A stretch of 64,000 nt of DNA from contig JAZREN010000008.1 of the NCBI GenBank assembly GCA_045660825.1, positions 1 through 64,000 of the forward strand. Reading direction: 5' to 3'. This document shows, piece after piece, positions 34,406-42,629 of the stretch. The first letter of the stretch is position 1, and each line of letters begins with the position of its first letter. Under the pieces are notes generated by a model that made no database searches, was not told the DNA's origin, and saw only the letters and a list, made by a program, of their open reading frames with translations. Origin of the DNA: HGM04593 sp045660825 (GTDB taxonomy: Bacteria; Bacteroidota; Bacteroidia; Bacteroidales; Bacteroidaceae). Both the position numbers and the translations under genes were made by a program.

Positions 34406-37339
34406 TTAATTAAGATTGCTCAATGTGTTCTTCAAATCTCTGCTCAAATATTCAAATTCTGTCATGATAGCCTGCAATTCGCCACCGTTACCCTTCTGTG
34501 AGTATGTGATGCTGCTCTTGTCTGAGCATACAAGTTGGTTGATGTAGTCATCAATGCCACGTTTTACGATACCATCGATAATACCCTGATAGTAACTGAT
34601 ACCCTTGCTGCTGACCTCACTCTTGATAAGTGAATAGAACAGATCCTTTTTCTCGGGGAGAACTCGTGTCTTGAAGTAGTTGAACGCTGTATCACGGCGT
34701 TTAGTTCCTGCTTCTTCGAGTGGCACCCACTTCTTGATACCGGGACGTGACATTGTCTCCTCATCCCAATAGTAGTAATTGCCTTTTTGGCAGCTGATGA
34801 ACTTTCTATGAGCCTTGTCCTCTTTGTCTTTCTCCTTGACAACAATACCGCGCTCGTCCTTTTCCATATTTCTCTCAGTTTCGATGATTTCATCCCAACC
34901 GAAGATGTGACCACATACCCAATAGAACATTGCCTCATTTGACATTTCTGGTTTCAACTTGAAGTCGTTAGCCTGCATCCAATCAAATATTGTGTTGTCG
35001 TAGTGAGGGTTGAATGTATGTTTGTTGCGTACATCCTTATTGTAGCCAGTCTCAATGATGGGGTCAGGGAACTCATTCAGACAGTAAGGGATAATTGCAC
35101 CATCAACACGATAGAATATAACTCTCTGCTTCATGATGTCTGTATCCATTGAAACCCAGTGCTTGTTCAATACATTGTGCATGAATGCAGGGTCTTTCTG
35201 GAAACGTGTAAGGATGCTGTTGTCCTTACCATAATATGCAACCATAAAGTTAGAGACCATCTTCTGGTTTGCAGGTGAACCGGCAATCTTCTGACCCTTG
35301 TTGTTGACGTCAAGCAATAGAGCAGACTTGCATGTGATTGTCTCAATCAAGTCCTCCCACTCCACATCGCTGAGCTTGTCAATTACGTCAAGCACCAAAG
35401 TATCACGGTATCTCTTTGTTCTGTCAAGAGTGTCAGTGTAAGCAAGAATTGCATTAGACAATTCCTCTTGAGCGTACTCTGAAATAGGTTTGCTGAGTGT
35501 GCTTGCAAAATCGCAGATGAGCAAGCTTGCAGCATCGTCAGCTGTAAGTGTCATATTTACTCTCTCTGCCTGTGAGAGGTCGTACTCAAACTGCTTTGCC
35601 GAAGTCGTGCTCTTCTGAAGACCTTCTAACTCATTGCTGTATGAAAGTGCAATGTTGTTGAGCGTAGTCATTGTGTTTTCTACGCTGGTTTTCAATGTCT
35701 TGGTCAACTCAATAAGCTCGTTGAAAATGCCCTCGGCCACTCTGCGGCGCTGTGCCTCGTATTTCTGTTTACGAATATTATTTGCTGTTACAGTTATACA
35801 ATCTTCAAGTATGGTTTCTTTTGCCTCGGTGCTTCTGAATTTCCATTTGAAACCGTTTCTCTTATCCTCATACTCCTTGTAACCATCCTCTAGTTTCTTG
35901 TAAAGCTCGGTAATTGTCTTGTCAATGCTGAGGTACTCCTCCTGCATTTCACCCTTGTATTGTGTACAAAGTGAAATGAGCTTGGTAAGGAATGTGATAG
36001 CATTACCAACACCATTCTCCTCTTTAAGGTATTTCTCAACCTCTTTCTTCAATGCTTCTTCAATGGCTGTCTTACGAGCCTTGATTTTTTCTTCGCTTGT
36101 GAAACCGTTCAAGTCATTGATGTATTTTTCTGCATTGTCCTTTGTCTTGGCATCGGTGTCGTTGATGTCGAGTTCTGGAGCCTTCAACTTGTTTATTTCA
36201 TTTCCAGGGAAAATAGAATCGATGAGGTAGTTGAACTGGTCGCCATCCTCACGAATCATTACATTGCTGAGCATTGTCCAATTGATGGCTTCCTGTTCAA
36301 TTTCAAATCCCTGTGAAATCAACTTCTGGATAAGAATCTTTGCAACCTTGTATTTATATACTTTCGCAAGTTCCTCACCTTTATATACTACCTGGCAAGC
36401 ACCAAGACCGTGTACCCAACCTTTCTTGTTCTTTATGTTGTATGAGCCATTTGTCCAACCAACGTTGCTTGCAATTGATGCAATGTTGTTACCCAATTTG
36501 TTTCCAGAGAGATACATGCTTGTACCAACAACCTCGCACAATTCTTTTATGCTGTTTACAACACCACCCTGATTTGTCTTGTTGTCAACTACATAGAAAG
36601 TGTCAAAAAGAGGTCTGGTGATTGTTTTTAATTCATTGTTGAGAGACAATTTCTTGGGCTCTGATGGTGTGGCGTGCATTGTATAGTCGACATCCATAAT
36701 TGCAGCATAAGCATTTGATATTACACGTGGTGTCTTGTTTCCGCTTGGGTCCATAGCTCTGAATACACCCCAGTTTACACCATAGCCATATAGGTTCACA
36801 TTTGTTGGATATGCTTCCTTGATGATGTGGGCAACAGTCATGAATGAACCGGCACCTGTACCACCGGCAATAGACATTGCCATGTGTACATCTACGATAC
36901 CACCTGTTGTCTGGTTTGCAATATTCTGCACTCTGTTGAAACAGTTCCTGATTCTTGCGTCAATGTGTGAGTAGATAAGCTCTGTGTACAAACGACCGGT
37001 AGTTCTTACCTGGCTTGCGCCATCAACAATCTTGCGTGCAATGTAGCCTGCGTTACTGGGGAACATCCATTTGTACTCTCCCTGCTCTTTGCCTGACTCA
37101 TAGAAACCAAGTGGATCAATACCGTCGGGTATCTGCATGAAATCTGTGATTATCTCTGCTTCCAAGTTGGAACTTTTAGGAGCTGTTGTGTCAAAGTCAA
37201 TTGCGATGAAAGCAATCTCTCTGGGGATTTTGCCCTCGCCAAACTCCTGCTCATACATTTTCTTTGTCTGAGAAATCGCCAATATACCGGTACCGCCAAG
37301 GCCGATATAAATTGATGGTCTGATAACTAATCTTGCCAT
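34406..37339 (-). CDS. Tubulin/FtsZ-like protein A (Tubulin_2 type)
   Basis: This 977-residue cytoplasmic protein is paralogous to the product at 28387-30720. The first glycine loop is SIYIGLGGTGILAI (9-22) and the tubulin signature is SIAGGTGAGSF (156-166), with Ala158 in place of the first Gly. Shared landmarks include VRTTGRLYTEL, FRAMDPSGN, NAYAAIMDVDYTM, TRPLFDTFYVVDN, and the C-terminal AIIPYCLN and FNPHYDNTIFDWMQANDFKL. It is about 200 residues longer than its paralogue, with a C-terminal extension starting near 800 (NEAMFYWVCGHIFGWDE). From about 430 on it is largely helical, consistent with a filament-coupling region. It lies 37 bp after the lipoprotein-TM gene and 8 bp before the papain-like gene. 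Confidence 0.82.
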   Translation of the reverse strand: MARLVIRPSIYIGLGGTGILAISQTKKMYEQEFGEGKIPREIAFIAIDFDTTAPKSSNLEAEIITDFMQIPDGIDPLGFYESGKEQGEYKWMFPSNAGYIARKIVDGASQVRTTGRLYTELIYSHIDARIRNCFNRVQNIANQTTGGIVDVHMAMSIAGGTGAGSFMTVAHIIKEAYPTNVNLYGYGVNWGVFRAMDPSGNKTPRVISNAYAAIMDVDYTMHATPSEPKKLSLNNELKTITRPLFDTFYVVDNKTNQGGVVNSIKELCEVVGTSMYLSGNKLGNNIASIASNVGWTNGSYNIKNKKGWVHGLGACQVVYKGEELAKVYKYKVAKILIQKLISQGFEIEQEAINWTMLSNVMIREDGDQFNYLIDSIFPGNEINKLKAPELDINDTDAKTKDNAEKYINDLNGFTSEEKIKARKTAIEEALKKEVEKYLKEENGVGNAITFLTKLISLCTQYKGEMQEEYLSIDKTITELYKKLEDGYKEYEDKRNGFKWKFRSTEAKETILEDCITVTANNIRKQKYEAQRRRVAEGIFNELIELTKTLKTSVENTMTTLNNIALSYSNELEGLQKSTTSAKQFEYDLSQAERVNMTLTADDAASLLICDFASTLSKPISEYAQEELSNAILAYTDTLDRTKRYRDTLVLDVIDKLSDVEWEDLIETITCKSALLLDVNNKGQKIAGSPANQKMVSNFMVAYYGKDNSILTRFQKDPAFMHNVLNKHWVSMDTDIMKQRVIFYRVDGAIIPYCLNEFPDPIIETGYNKDVRNKHTFNPHYDNTIFDWMQANDFKLKPEMSNEAMFYWVCGHIFGWDEIIETERNMEKDERGIVVKEKDKEDKAHRKFISCQKGNYYYWDEETMSRPGIKKWVPLEEAGTKRRDTAFNYFKTRVLPEKKDLFYSLIKSEVSSKGISYYQGIIDGIVKRGIDDYINQLVCSDKSSITYSQKGNGGELQAIMTEFEYLSRDLKNTLSNLN

Positions 37340-37376
37340 AGTTGAATGAATTAAGTTGCTATTATGTTTTTATTGG

Positions 37377-38285
37377 TTACGTTGTTTTTATTGTAGCCTT
37401 TTCGCCGTTTTCGTTGATGATTTCAATAGGGCTACGGCGTATTCTCTCGCCATTGATTGAATATCGTCTTGCTCCAGTGAACGAAATGCTGTTGCTTCTG
37501 GTGCCACGGCCGATAGTAACCGGTGATGTCCAAAAATCGTGATATTCATATGGCCTGCTTCCTTTGAAAAGCTTTGCAAGGAAAGAATCCTTGGTCTTAG
37601 TGCTTGCTGTGCATACAAGGCTGTTGCCGCCCTTCATTCTGATGGTTCTTTCTGAACCGTTCTCATATGTGATTGTAACCTTTGAGAATGGTGTTTTACG
37701 CCAAAATACAAAACGTGACAGAATATACCATAATATGCTAACAGTCAAGAAAATACATGTTGCCCATATGACTTTTTCTTTCAATGGGTTCATAATGGTC
37801 TCTTTGTCGGCCATCATCTTGTTGTCATCACCGAAGCGTTCGAAAGATATTTCGTCGAGCACTTCAATTTCACCACCGTTGGGAATGTATTTCAATGAAT
37901 AGATGTGCTCTCCGTCCTTTGCGCTTTTCTTGAATTCAAGTGCAAATTTCACTTCTGTTTCGTTAGTTGTGATTGTAAAACTGTTGCCTTCACAAAGTAC
38001 GTCGTTTTTGTAGACCTTTACATCTTCAGCTGGAATTTCATCACCATAATCATCTGTTGTGTATACTGCAATAGTTATAGGCTTGTCCTTGAGCCAATTT
38101 TTGCTGGCTTCATTCCATTCAAGGTCAAGGTAGCGCTCCATCTTTTGGGGAGTGTATTCGTGCCACCCCCAAGACTCGTAGGCCTTGGTTTCACCGAACA
38201 GTGCATACTTGTCTTTGCTCTTGTCGCAAGAAACCAGTATTGTCATTACTGCTAAAAATGGTAGTATACGAAGTAATGCTTTCAT
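37377..38285 (-). CDS. Lipoprotein-like protein with internal membrane segment
   Basis: This 302-residue protein has a signal peptide with lipobox ILVSC (Cys20), an outer domain of about 140 residues, one strong membrane helix (VIWATCIFLTVSILWYILSR, about 170-189), and a 110-residue C-terminal region predicted in the cytoplasm. The latter is rich in basic residues and has beta-like segments (SKVTITYENGSERTIRMKGG, TIGRGTRSNSISFTGARRYS, vaguely FHA-like). If Cys20 is lipidated, the protein would be held in the inner membrane at two points. It could therefore link a periplasmic VWA protein to the cytoplasmic tubulin-like filament (inference). It is 17 bp after the VWA gene. I do not recognise a family. 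Confidence 0.65.
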   Translation of the reverse strand: MKALLRILPFLAVMTILVSCDKSKDKYALFGETKAYESWGWHEYTPQKMERYLDLEWNEASKNWLKDKPITIAVYTTDDYGDEIPAEDVKVYKNDVLCEGNSFTITTNETEVKFALEFKKSAKDGEHIYSLKYIPNGGEIEVLDEISFERFGDDNKMMADKETIMNPLKEKVIWATCIFLTVSILWYILSRFVFWRKTPFSKVTITYENGSERTIRMKGGNSLVCTASTKTKDSFLAKLFKGSRPYEYHDFWTSPVTIGRGTRSNSISFTGARRYSINGERIRRSPIEIINENGEKATIKTT

Positions 38286-38302
38286 TTTATTCTGTTTTTT
38301 GT

Positions 38303-39418
38303 TTATTCTTCAATAGTTTCAGCTTTTCTGAGCTTGATTTTCAAAGTCTTCTGTACTTCGTTTACCAACTCAAGTGACTTTGAACTTGTGTTCGACAAAG
38401 AAATTATATAAACATATCCATCATCGCTTATTAATTTCTCGTTGACTACATTGAAGTTCAAGTCAATGGTGCTGTTGCTATATATGTTCTCGTCAACAGT
38501 CTGCTGGTTATATTTGAGCTTGACTTCGATTTTGCCGTCAACAACCTCGCAAACATCGTCAATCTTGACATAAGGGTTATTGTCTGATGTCACTTTGATT
38601 TTTATGCCTTTAGGTAGCTCATAGTTTTTTTGTACCTGATTGATGTTGATTGTTTGTGTCTTTCTGTTTTCTTTGACAGCATCGATGAAATTGTATTTGC
38701 CGGCTGCTGTTGCCGAAATTTCAATCAGCCTTTCTTGGGGATTGATTATCTCAACATTGTCACTAGGTCTTATCTCGGCGCATGCTGCATCTGTTAGGCG
38801 GATATAGATAAGCAACGGGTCTCTTTTGCTCCATTTTTCATTTATTTCCTTGACGAATGATTGGTCTTGGCCTATATTAAAATCGTCAATGCCGTCCGTA
38901 AGCATGTATATGGTTGTGCTGTGCTCTGTTACATTAACATAATCCCTTTTTGCATCCATTAGTGGACCGTATAAATTTGTGAGACCATGGTGCGGTTGCA
39001 CGAACGATTCAATTTTCTTTATAAGTTCGCGCTTACCGTTGGGAGTTGCTGGATATTTCCATGGGGAGTCATAAGTCATTGGTTCACCTGTTGCATCGGA
39101 TACATATGGTCTTGGTACGACGGTTTTTGCATCGATTCTTTTCAAACCGGAATTACCACTGATAATACACTCTTGGAAAGGACAAACGACGATAGTGTCG
39201 CCTGGATTTGTCTTTCTAGACTTGATTTCGTTTATTAGCCACTCTTTGGTGCTGTCCCAAACATCCTCTACACCTCCTCTTTCTGGACCATGCATTGAAA
39301 GCGTTACATCCCAAAGATATACATAAAACTGCTTGTCTTTCGTTTCTTGTGCGTTGACTGTTATCGTTGGCACAGCAAATGAAAGCAACAGAACTGCGAT
39401 AATAGCTTTGTAATTCAT
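38303..39418 (-). CDS. Secreted von Willebrand factor A (VWA) domain protein
   Basis: This 371-residue exported protein has a signal peptide ending near VNAQ (residue 24) with no lipobox. Residues about 30-240 form a VWA fold with an intact metal-ion-dependent adhesion site: DVTLS (Asp37, Thr39, Ser41), Thr147 in HGLTNLYGP and Asp175 in MLTDGIDD. The rest (about 250-365) is a beta-sandwich-like C-terminal domain. Such proteins bind a protein ligand through a metal ion. It is adjacent to FtsZ-like genes here, an arrangement described in comparative genomics for a proposed membrane-remodelling system. It is 24 bp after the small lipoprotein gene. Confidence 0.82.
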   Translation of the reverse strand: MNYKAIIAVLLLSFAVPTITVNAQETKDKQFYVYLWDVTLSMHGPERGGVEDVWDSTKEWLINEIKSRKTNPGDTIVVCPFQECIISGNSGLKRIDAKTVVPRPYVSDATGEPMTYDSPWKYPATPNGKRELIKKIESFVQPHHGLTNLYGPLMDAKRDYVNVTEHSTTIYMLTDGIDDFNIGQDQSFVKEINEKWSKRDPLLIYIRLTDAACAEIRPSDNVEIINPQERLIEISATAAGKYNFIDAVKENRKTQTININQVQKNYELPKGIKIKVTSDNNPYVKIDDVCEVVDGKIEVKLKYNQQTVDENIYSNSTIDLNFNVVNEKLISDDGYVYIISLSNTSSKSLELVNEVQKTLKIKLRKAETIEE

Positions 39419-39442
39419 ATTATATTTTTTATTAATTTGTCA

Positions 39443-39961
39443 TTACCATGCTTCTCCCCAAAGGTAGCTGTACTCTTCGTCAATTTCGAGGTCGAAAAGA
39501 ATTGCCTTTGGATAAACCTTTGTTTTGCCACCCAAGGCAATGGCGTCCTCAAGATATTTGGTCAATTCATCTTCTTGCCCATTTTCGTGGTATTTCTTAA
39601 TTTTCCTTGCAATCTTAATTGAATCACCATCGTTTTTTAAAGATTCGTCAACTAAATTGTATCGCTCTTTGTAGTCGGAATAATATTTTTTGAACTTCTT
39701 GTTCTGGTTGCCGATGAATACTATTTCTCTGGCAACAAGGTCTTCTCTAAAACGAAGGAAGTACTCTCCTACGATTTTGTCATTCGTGTTCTTGTATTCG
39801 CTCCAAAGCTTGTGGTTGATGGTGTTTTTGTTGTCTTCTACTTGATTGTAGAAATTACGTGCATCCTCAATGTATTCTTTCTTGTTGGCAGGCTCCGAGT
39901 GGGTCGAAGTGCATGAAATCAAAAGCGACATGATCGCAATGATGTAGAAATAGTTTCTCAT
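39443..39961 (-). CDS. Small lipoprotein, first gene of the tubulin-like locus
   Basis: This 172-residue lipoprotein begins MRNYFYIIAIMSLLISC (Cys17), a clean lipobox. The mature part is helical and highly charged (KKEYIEDARNFYNQVEDNKN, KFKKYYSDYKERYN), ending YSYLWGEAW. No family is recognised. Start 39961 was chosen by the signal peptide over an in-frame ATG at 40015 that lies in the leader. It is the first of five closely spaced genes behind the promoter at 40060-40092. Confidence 0.7.
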   Translation of the reverse strand: MRNYFYIIAIMSLLISCTSTHSEPANKKEYIEDARNFYNQVEDNKNTINHKLWSEYKNTNDKIVGEYFLRFREDLVAREIVFIGNQNKKFKKYYSDYKERYNLVDESLKNDGDSIKIARKIKKYHENGQEDELTKYLEDAIALGGKTKVYPKAILFDLEIDEEYSYLWGEAW

Positions 39962-40019
39962 ATTATAAAATGTGTTTTTTTTACCTTGAAATAGCTGTAA
40001 AGGTTTGTGTATCAAAATG

Positions 40020-40055
40020 TTGGCAACTTTGTGTTTTAGAACGCAATGTTGCCAA
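40020..40055 (-). promoter_or_regulatory. Inverted repeat at the 5' end of the tubulin-like locus transcript
   Basis: TTGGCAAC (40020-40027) and GTTGCCAA (40048-40055) are perfect arms, extended inward to 15 pairs with one mismatch and one G-U. It begins where transcription should start (about 40055). It could be a 5'-stabilising hairpin or an operator overlapping the start site. Confidence 0.6.
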
Positions 40056-40059
40056 TACG

Positions 40060-40092
40060 CAAATATAAAGAAAAAAACATAACAAATGCAAA
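40060..40092 (-). promoter_or_regulatory. Promoter of the tubulin-like locus
   Basis: On the minus strand TTTG at 40092-40089 (-33) and TATATTTG at 40067-40060 (-7, TAnnTTTG) are separated by 21 nt, a strong match to the Bacteroidetes promoter. Confidence 0.75.
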
Positions 40093-40098
40093 ACTTTG

Positions 40099-40695
40099 TT
40101 ATTTTTTATTTGCGTTGCTCATTAAACCTTCGGTTTTTAACATTTTGAGGTAGTGGGCGGCTTTCTTTTCGAGGGCGAGGGGGTAGGCGCGGGAGGTCGA
40201 TGGCATGCGCCAGAAGTTGTACTTGCGTTCGCCTATGTGAATGGTTGTGCACTCGCCCATTGGGGGTGTGTCGCAACCAAAATGGGCGACTATTGTGTCG
40301 GTGGCTTTTTGCCCGGTAGTGACAATGGCGGTGCATTGTGGCAACTGCCCAAGCAGGGCCTCGATGTCGGTTGGGGCAGTGACTTCGAGGAACTTGTCCG
40401 AGGCGTTTTCCTTCAGCCTCACGACCTCGCACGCGGTGTCGTAGAGCGCTATTCCTCGCCGGGTGCAGAACTCCACAACAGCCTCCTTGTTGAAGCGCTT
40501 TTCGCCCTTCAACTCAAAATGGTGCCTGTCGCCAAAGAACAACAGGCCCATTACGCGCCACATGTCGTTTATCCAGTTAGGATAGAAGAAGGGCATTGAC
40601 CACTTGGCTTGTGGTGGCGGAAAGCTGCCCAACATCAGAATCCTTGCATTCTGTGGCAGGAACGGCTCGAGGGGGTGTCTTTCGGTGATGGCCAT
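40099..40695 (-). CDS. Uracil-DNA glycosylase superfamily protein
   Basis: This 198-residue cytoplasmic protein belongs to the uracil-DNA glycosylase fold superfamily, TDG/MUG-like. The N-terminal ARILMLGSFPPPQAKWSMPF corresponds to motif 1 with GSFPP in place of the usual G.NPG, and the second motif is near WRMPSTSRAY (family H-P/S region). FCTRRGIALYDT and AIVTTGQKATDTI match the central strands. Base-excision of mismatched or damaged bases is expected, but the catalytic acid is not evident, so activity is not certain. Its stop is next to the promoter region of the tubulin-like locus, and it lies 22 bp after the DUF7477-like gene. Confidence 0.78.
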   Translation of the reverse strand: MAITERHPLEPFLPQNARILMLGSFPPPQAKWSMPFFYPNWINDMWRVMGLLFFGDRHHFELKGEKRFNKEAVVEFCTRRGIALYDTACEVVRLKENASDKFLEVTAPTDIEALLGQLPQCTAIVTTGQKATDTIVAHFGCDTPPMGECTTIHIGERKYNFWRMPSTSRAYPLALEKKAAHYLKMLKTEGLMSNANKK

Positions 40696-40717
40696 GTTTT
40701 TAAAGAGATTTTGGATA

Positions 40718-41890
40718 TTACTGCGGATAGATGTCCTTTGTCTGGTTAATCTTGTCGTACTCCGATTGTGTAATCTCTTCTGTCAGGACAATCCCGTTGC
40801 CGAAGATGGTCTTTTCTATTACAATTCTGCTCCAATCCTTTGATATAATCATCTGGGGTGTGTGGAGGGGAAATTCCGTCCTGCCGTCGCCCTGCAGTAT
40901 GCATTGGCGGAAGATGTAGGAGTCGTCGGTCTCTTTATGCAGGATGTAGCGGACGGGATGCTTGTGTGCCATTCCCAAGAGGCTTGTCTCGGCCATGTAT
41001 TTGCCATCCTGGTAATAGAATTTGAAATCGCCCACCTGGTAGTTGTCGTTCCTGAAATAGATGTTGCCGGTGCGCATGCCGGTGGTGCCGCTGCATGGAT
41101 GTGATTTTGTGTCTTGATTGTATGAACCACCTCCTATGTATGAGATGTGGTATGAATTATCCCATCTCTTCTTGATGTATTTGCTTACGTCTGAATTGTT
41201 CACGGAGTAGTTCTGTGACTGGTCGCCACTGCCATATACTACAAGGAAGTCGTCTCCGTCCGATTCAATGAGGTGGATGCTGAGGTCGTTGCCCCATACA
41301 TCTTCCCTTATTTCGGCAGCCATCTTGTCATAGTTGTCGGCTATGAAATAGCCTTGCGAGGTGTACTCGCTTGTGCGGCTCATCACTACGGTCCACAAGC
41401 TGCCGTCAAAGGCGGCGTTGGTAATGTAATAACCCCTGTCCCAATTGTGCTTTATCCAACTCTTTATGTTTGACAATTCGTCGCGGCGATAGCACTGCAT
41501 CCAGTAGTCGTGTCCCTTGGACATTACTACAAGCCATTTGCCTTTTCCTCTTGAGATGGATGTGATTCTGTAGTCTTCGCTCCACTTGGTGTTTATCCAC
41601 TCCTGGGGCCATGTGGTGGAGTATTTGTATGTCTGCTTTCCTATCCCCGTGTTTTTAGCCATTGTGACGAACCAACCATTCTTTGTGTAGGCCGCCGAAG
41701 TAATTCTCCTTTCCTCCTGGTTCCAATGCTTCTTTATCTTGTCCTCTTGCAAAGCCTTCCCTTTTCCTGAATAGAACCATGTCTGGTTGGTGTATGGTCG
41801 GCCGTTCTCGGTTATGATGATGGTCTTGTCCTGTGCATTGGCCAGTAATGTCATTGCTGAAAGCAATGTGAGGAGCATGAGTCTTTTCAT
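40718..41890 (-). CDS. Secreted protein with repeated W-rich modules (DUF7477-like)
   Basis: This 390-residue exported protein has a signal peptide (MKRLMLLTLLSAMTLLANAQ). Residues about 45-260 hold at least four related units of 45-50 residues. Each has a W-x(5)-R/Y-I-T-S/N-A/I core followed by W-x-V-V-M-S/A-K and Q-x-Y: RRITSAAYTKNGWFVTMAKN, YRITSISRGKGKWLVVMSKG, YYITNAAFDGSLWTVVMSRT and a looser fourth. Such modules resemble DUF7477 repeats. The C-terminal part (about 285-390) is a separate beta domain. The function is unknown; a surface or periplasmic binding role is inferred. It is 22 bp before the glycosylase gene. Confidence 0.7.
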   Translation of the reverse strand: MKRLMLLTLLSAMTLLANAQDKTIIITENGRPYTNQTWFYSGKGKALQEDKIKKHWNQEERRITSAAYTKNGWFVTMAKNTGIGKQTYKYSTTWPQEWINTKWSEDYRITSISRGKGKWLVVMSKGHDYWMQCYRRDELSNIKSWIKHNWDRGYYITNAAFDGSLWTVVMSRTSEYTSQGYFIADNYDKMAAEIREDVWGNDLSIHLIESDGDDFLVVYGSGDQSQNYSVNNSDVSKYIKKRWDNSYHISYIGGGSYNQDTKSHPCSGTTGMRTGNIYFRNDNYQVGDFKFYYQDGKYMAETSLLGMAHKHPVRYILHKETDDSYIFRQCILQGDGRTEFPLHTPQMIISKDWSRIVIEKTIFGNGIVLTEEITQSEYDKINQTKDIYPQ

Positions 41891-41912
41891 AGTGGAATGT
41901 TATGTTTGGTTG

Positions 41913-42498
41913 TTATTTCTTTAGATGTTTCTTGCCGTTCACAATGTATACTCCGGGTGCAGTGACCTCCTGTAGTCTGCGGCCGGCAAGGTCATAAATA
42001 TCTTTGCTCTTTGCTCTATCGTCTTCTCAATGCCGGTAGCGCCTGCTTGTACGGAGATACTCTTGGCCTCGTTGTCAACGGTGACGGTAACCGGCTCTTC
42101 ATTTGTTGAGGCAATGTGTGTGGCAGTGATTCCTTCGCCTGCAGTGATGGCTATGAAACCGCCGTCGTATATCGTGCTGCTGCCGGTGTAGCCGGGGAGG
42201 GTGCATGTGATTGCGTCGATGTCGGTGAGTGAAACGGTGTATATGTCATATCCGTAAACCGGTTCTATAGCCCAGTGTGATGCGGCAGTCCAGGGACCCC
42301 ATGTAGACACGCCTTCGTTATTGCCATTGCATTTGACATCCAAAGTTGTAGGGTAGTGCCGCTGTCGGCAATGTCATTGGGCAGGACACCCAATGAAACA
42401 CGGCCGTTCCTCTGGAAACTGATTGCGTTGTTTGTTACTTGTGCTGTGCTGCAAAGCGATGCAAGGAGCATCAACAGTGCGATGGCATATTTTTTCAT
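41913..42498 (-). pseudogene. Broken secreted protein gene with a Bacteroidales-type C-terminal tail
   Basis: Three pieces read in different frames. Piece one starts MKKYAIALLMLLASLCSTAQ (42498), a signal peptide, and continues to about LPNDIADSGTTL near 42350. Piece two, after a shift, reads LDVKCNGNNEG...WGPWTAASHW through EEPVTVTVDNEAKSISVQ to about 42010. Piece three, after another shift beside a 7-bp tandem repeat (AGAGCAAAGAGCAA), reads SKDIYDLAGRRLQ...GVYIVNGKKHLKK and a stop at 41913. The last segment is the usual tail of secreted Bacteroidales proteins. The intact length would be about 195 residues. Two sequencing errors are an alternative; the run of two broken neighbours favours true decay. 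Confidence 0.7.
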
Positions 42499-42570
42499 AT
42501 TTGCAATGTTTGTTTGCTTATTATGGCAAATGTATGAAAAACAGTTGAGAAAACAATTCTATTGCAAATA

Positions 42571-42616
42571 AAAAGAAGGGATTGGATAATGGCAGATGCC
42601 TCCAATCCCTTCTTTT
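42571..42616 (-). terminator. Hairpin terminator
   Basis: AAAAGAAGGGATTGGA (42571-42586) pairs perfectly with TCCAATCCCTTCTTTT (42601-42616), with TTTTTATTTG following on the minus strand. It lies after the broken gene at 42630-43120. Confidence 0.85.
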
Positions 42617-42629
42617 GTAGGAATGTCCA

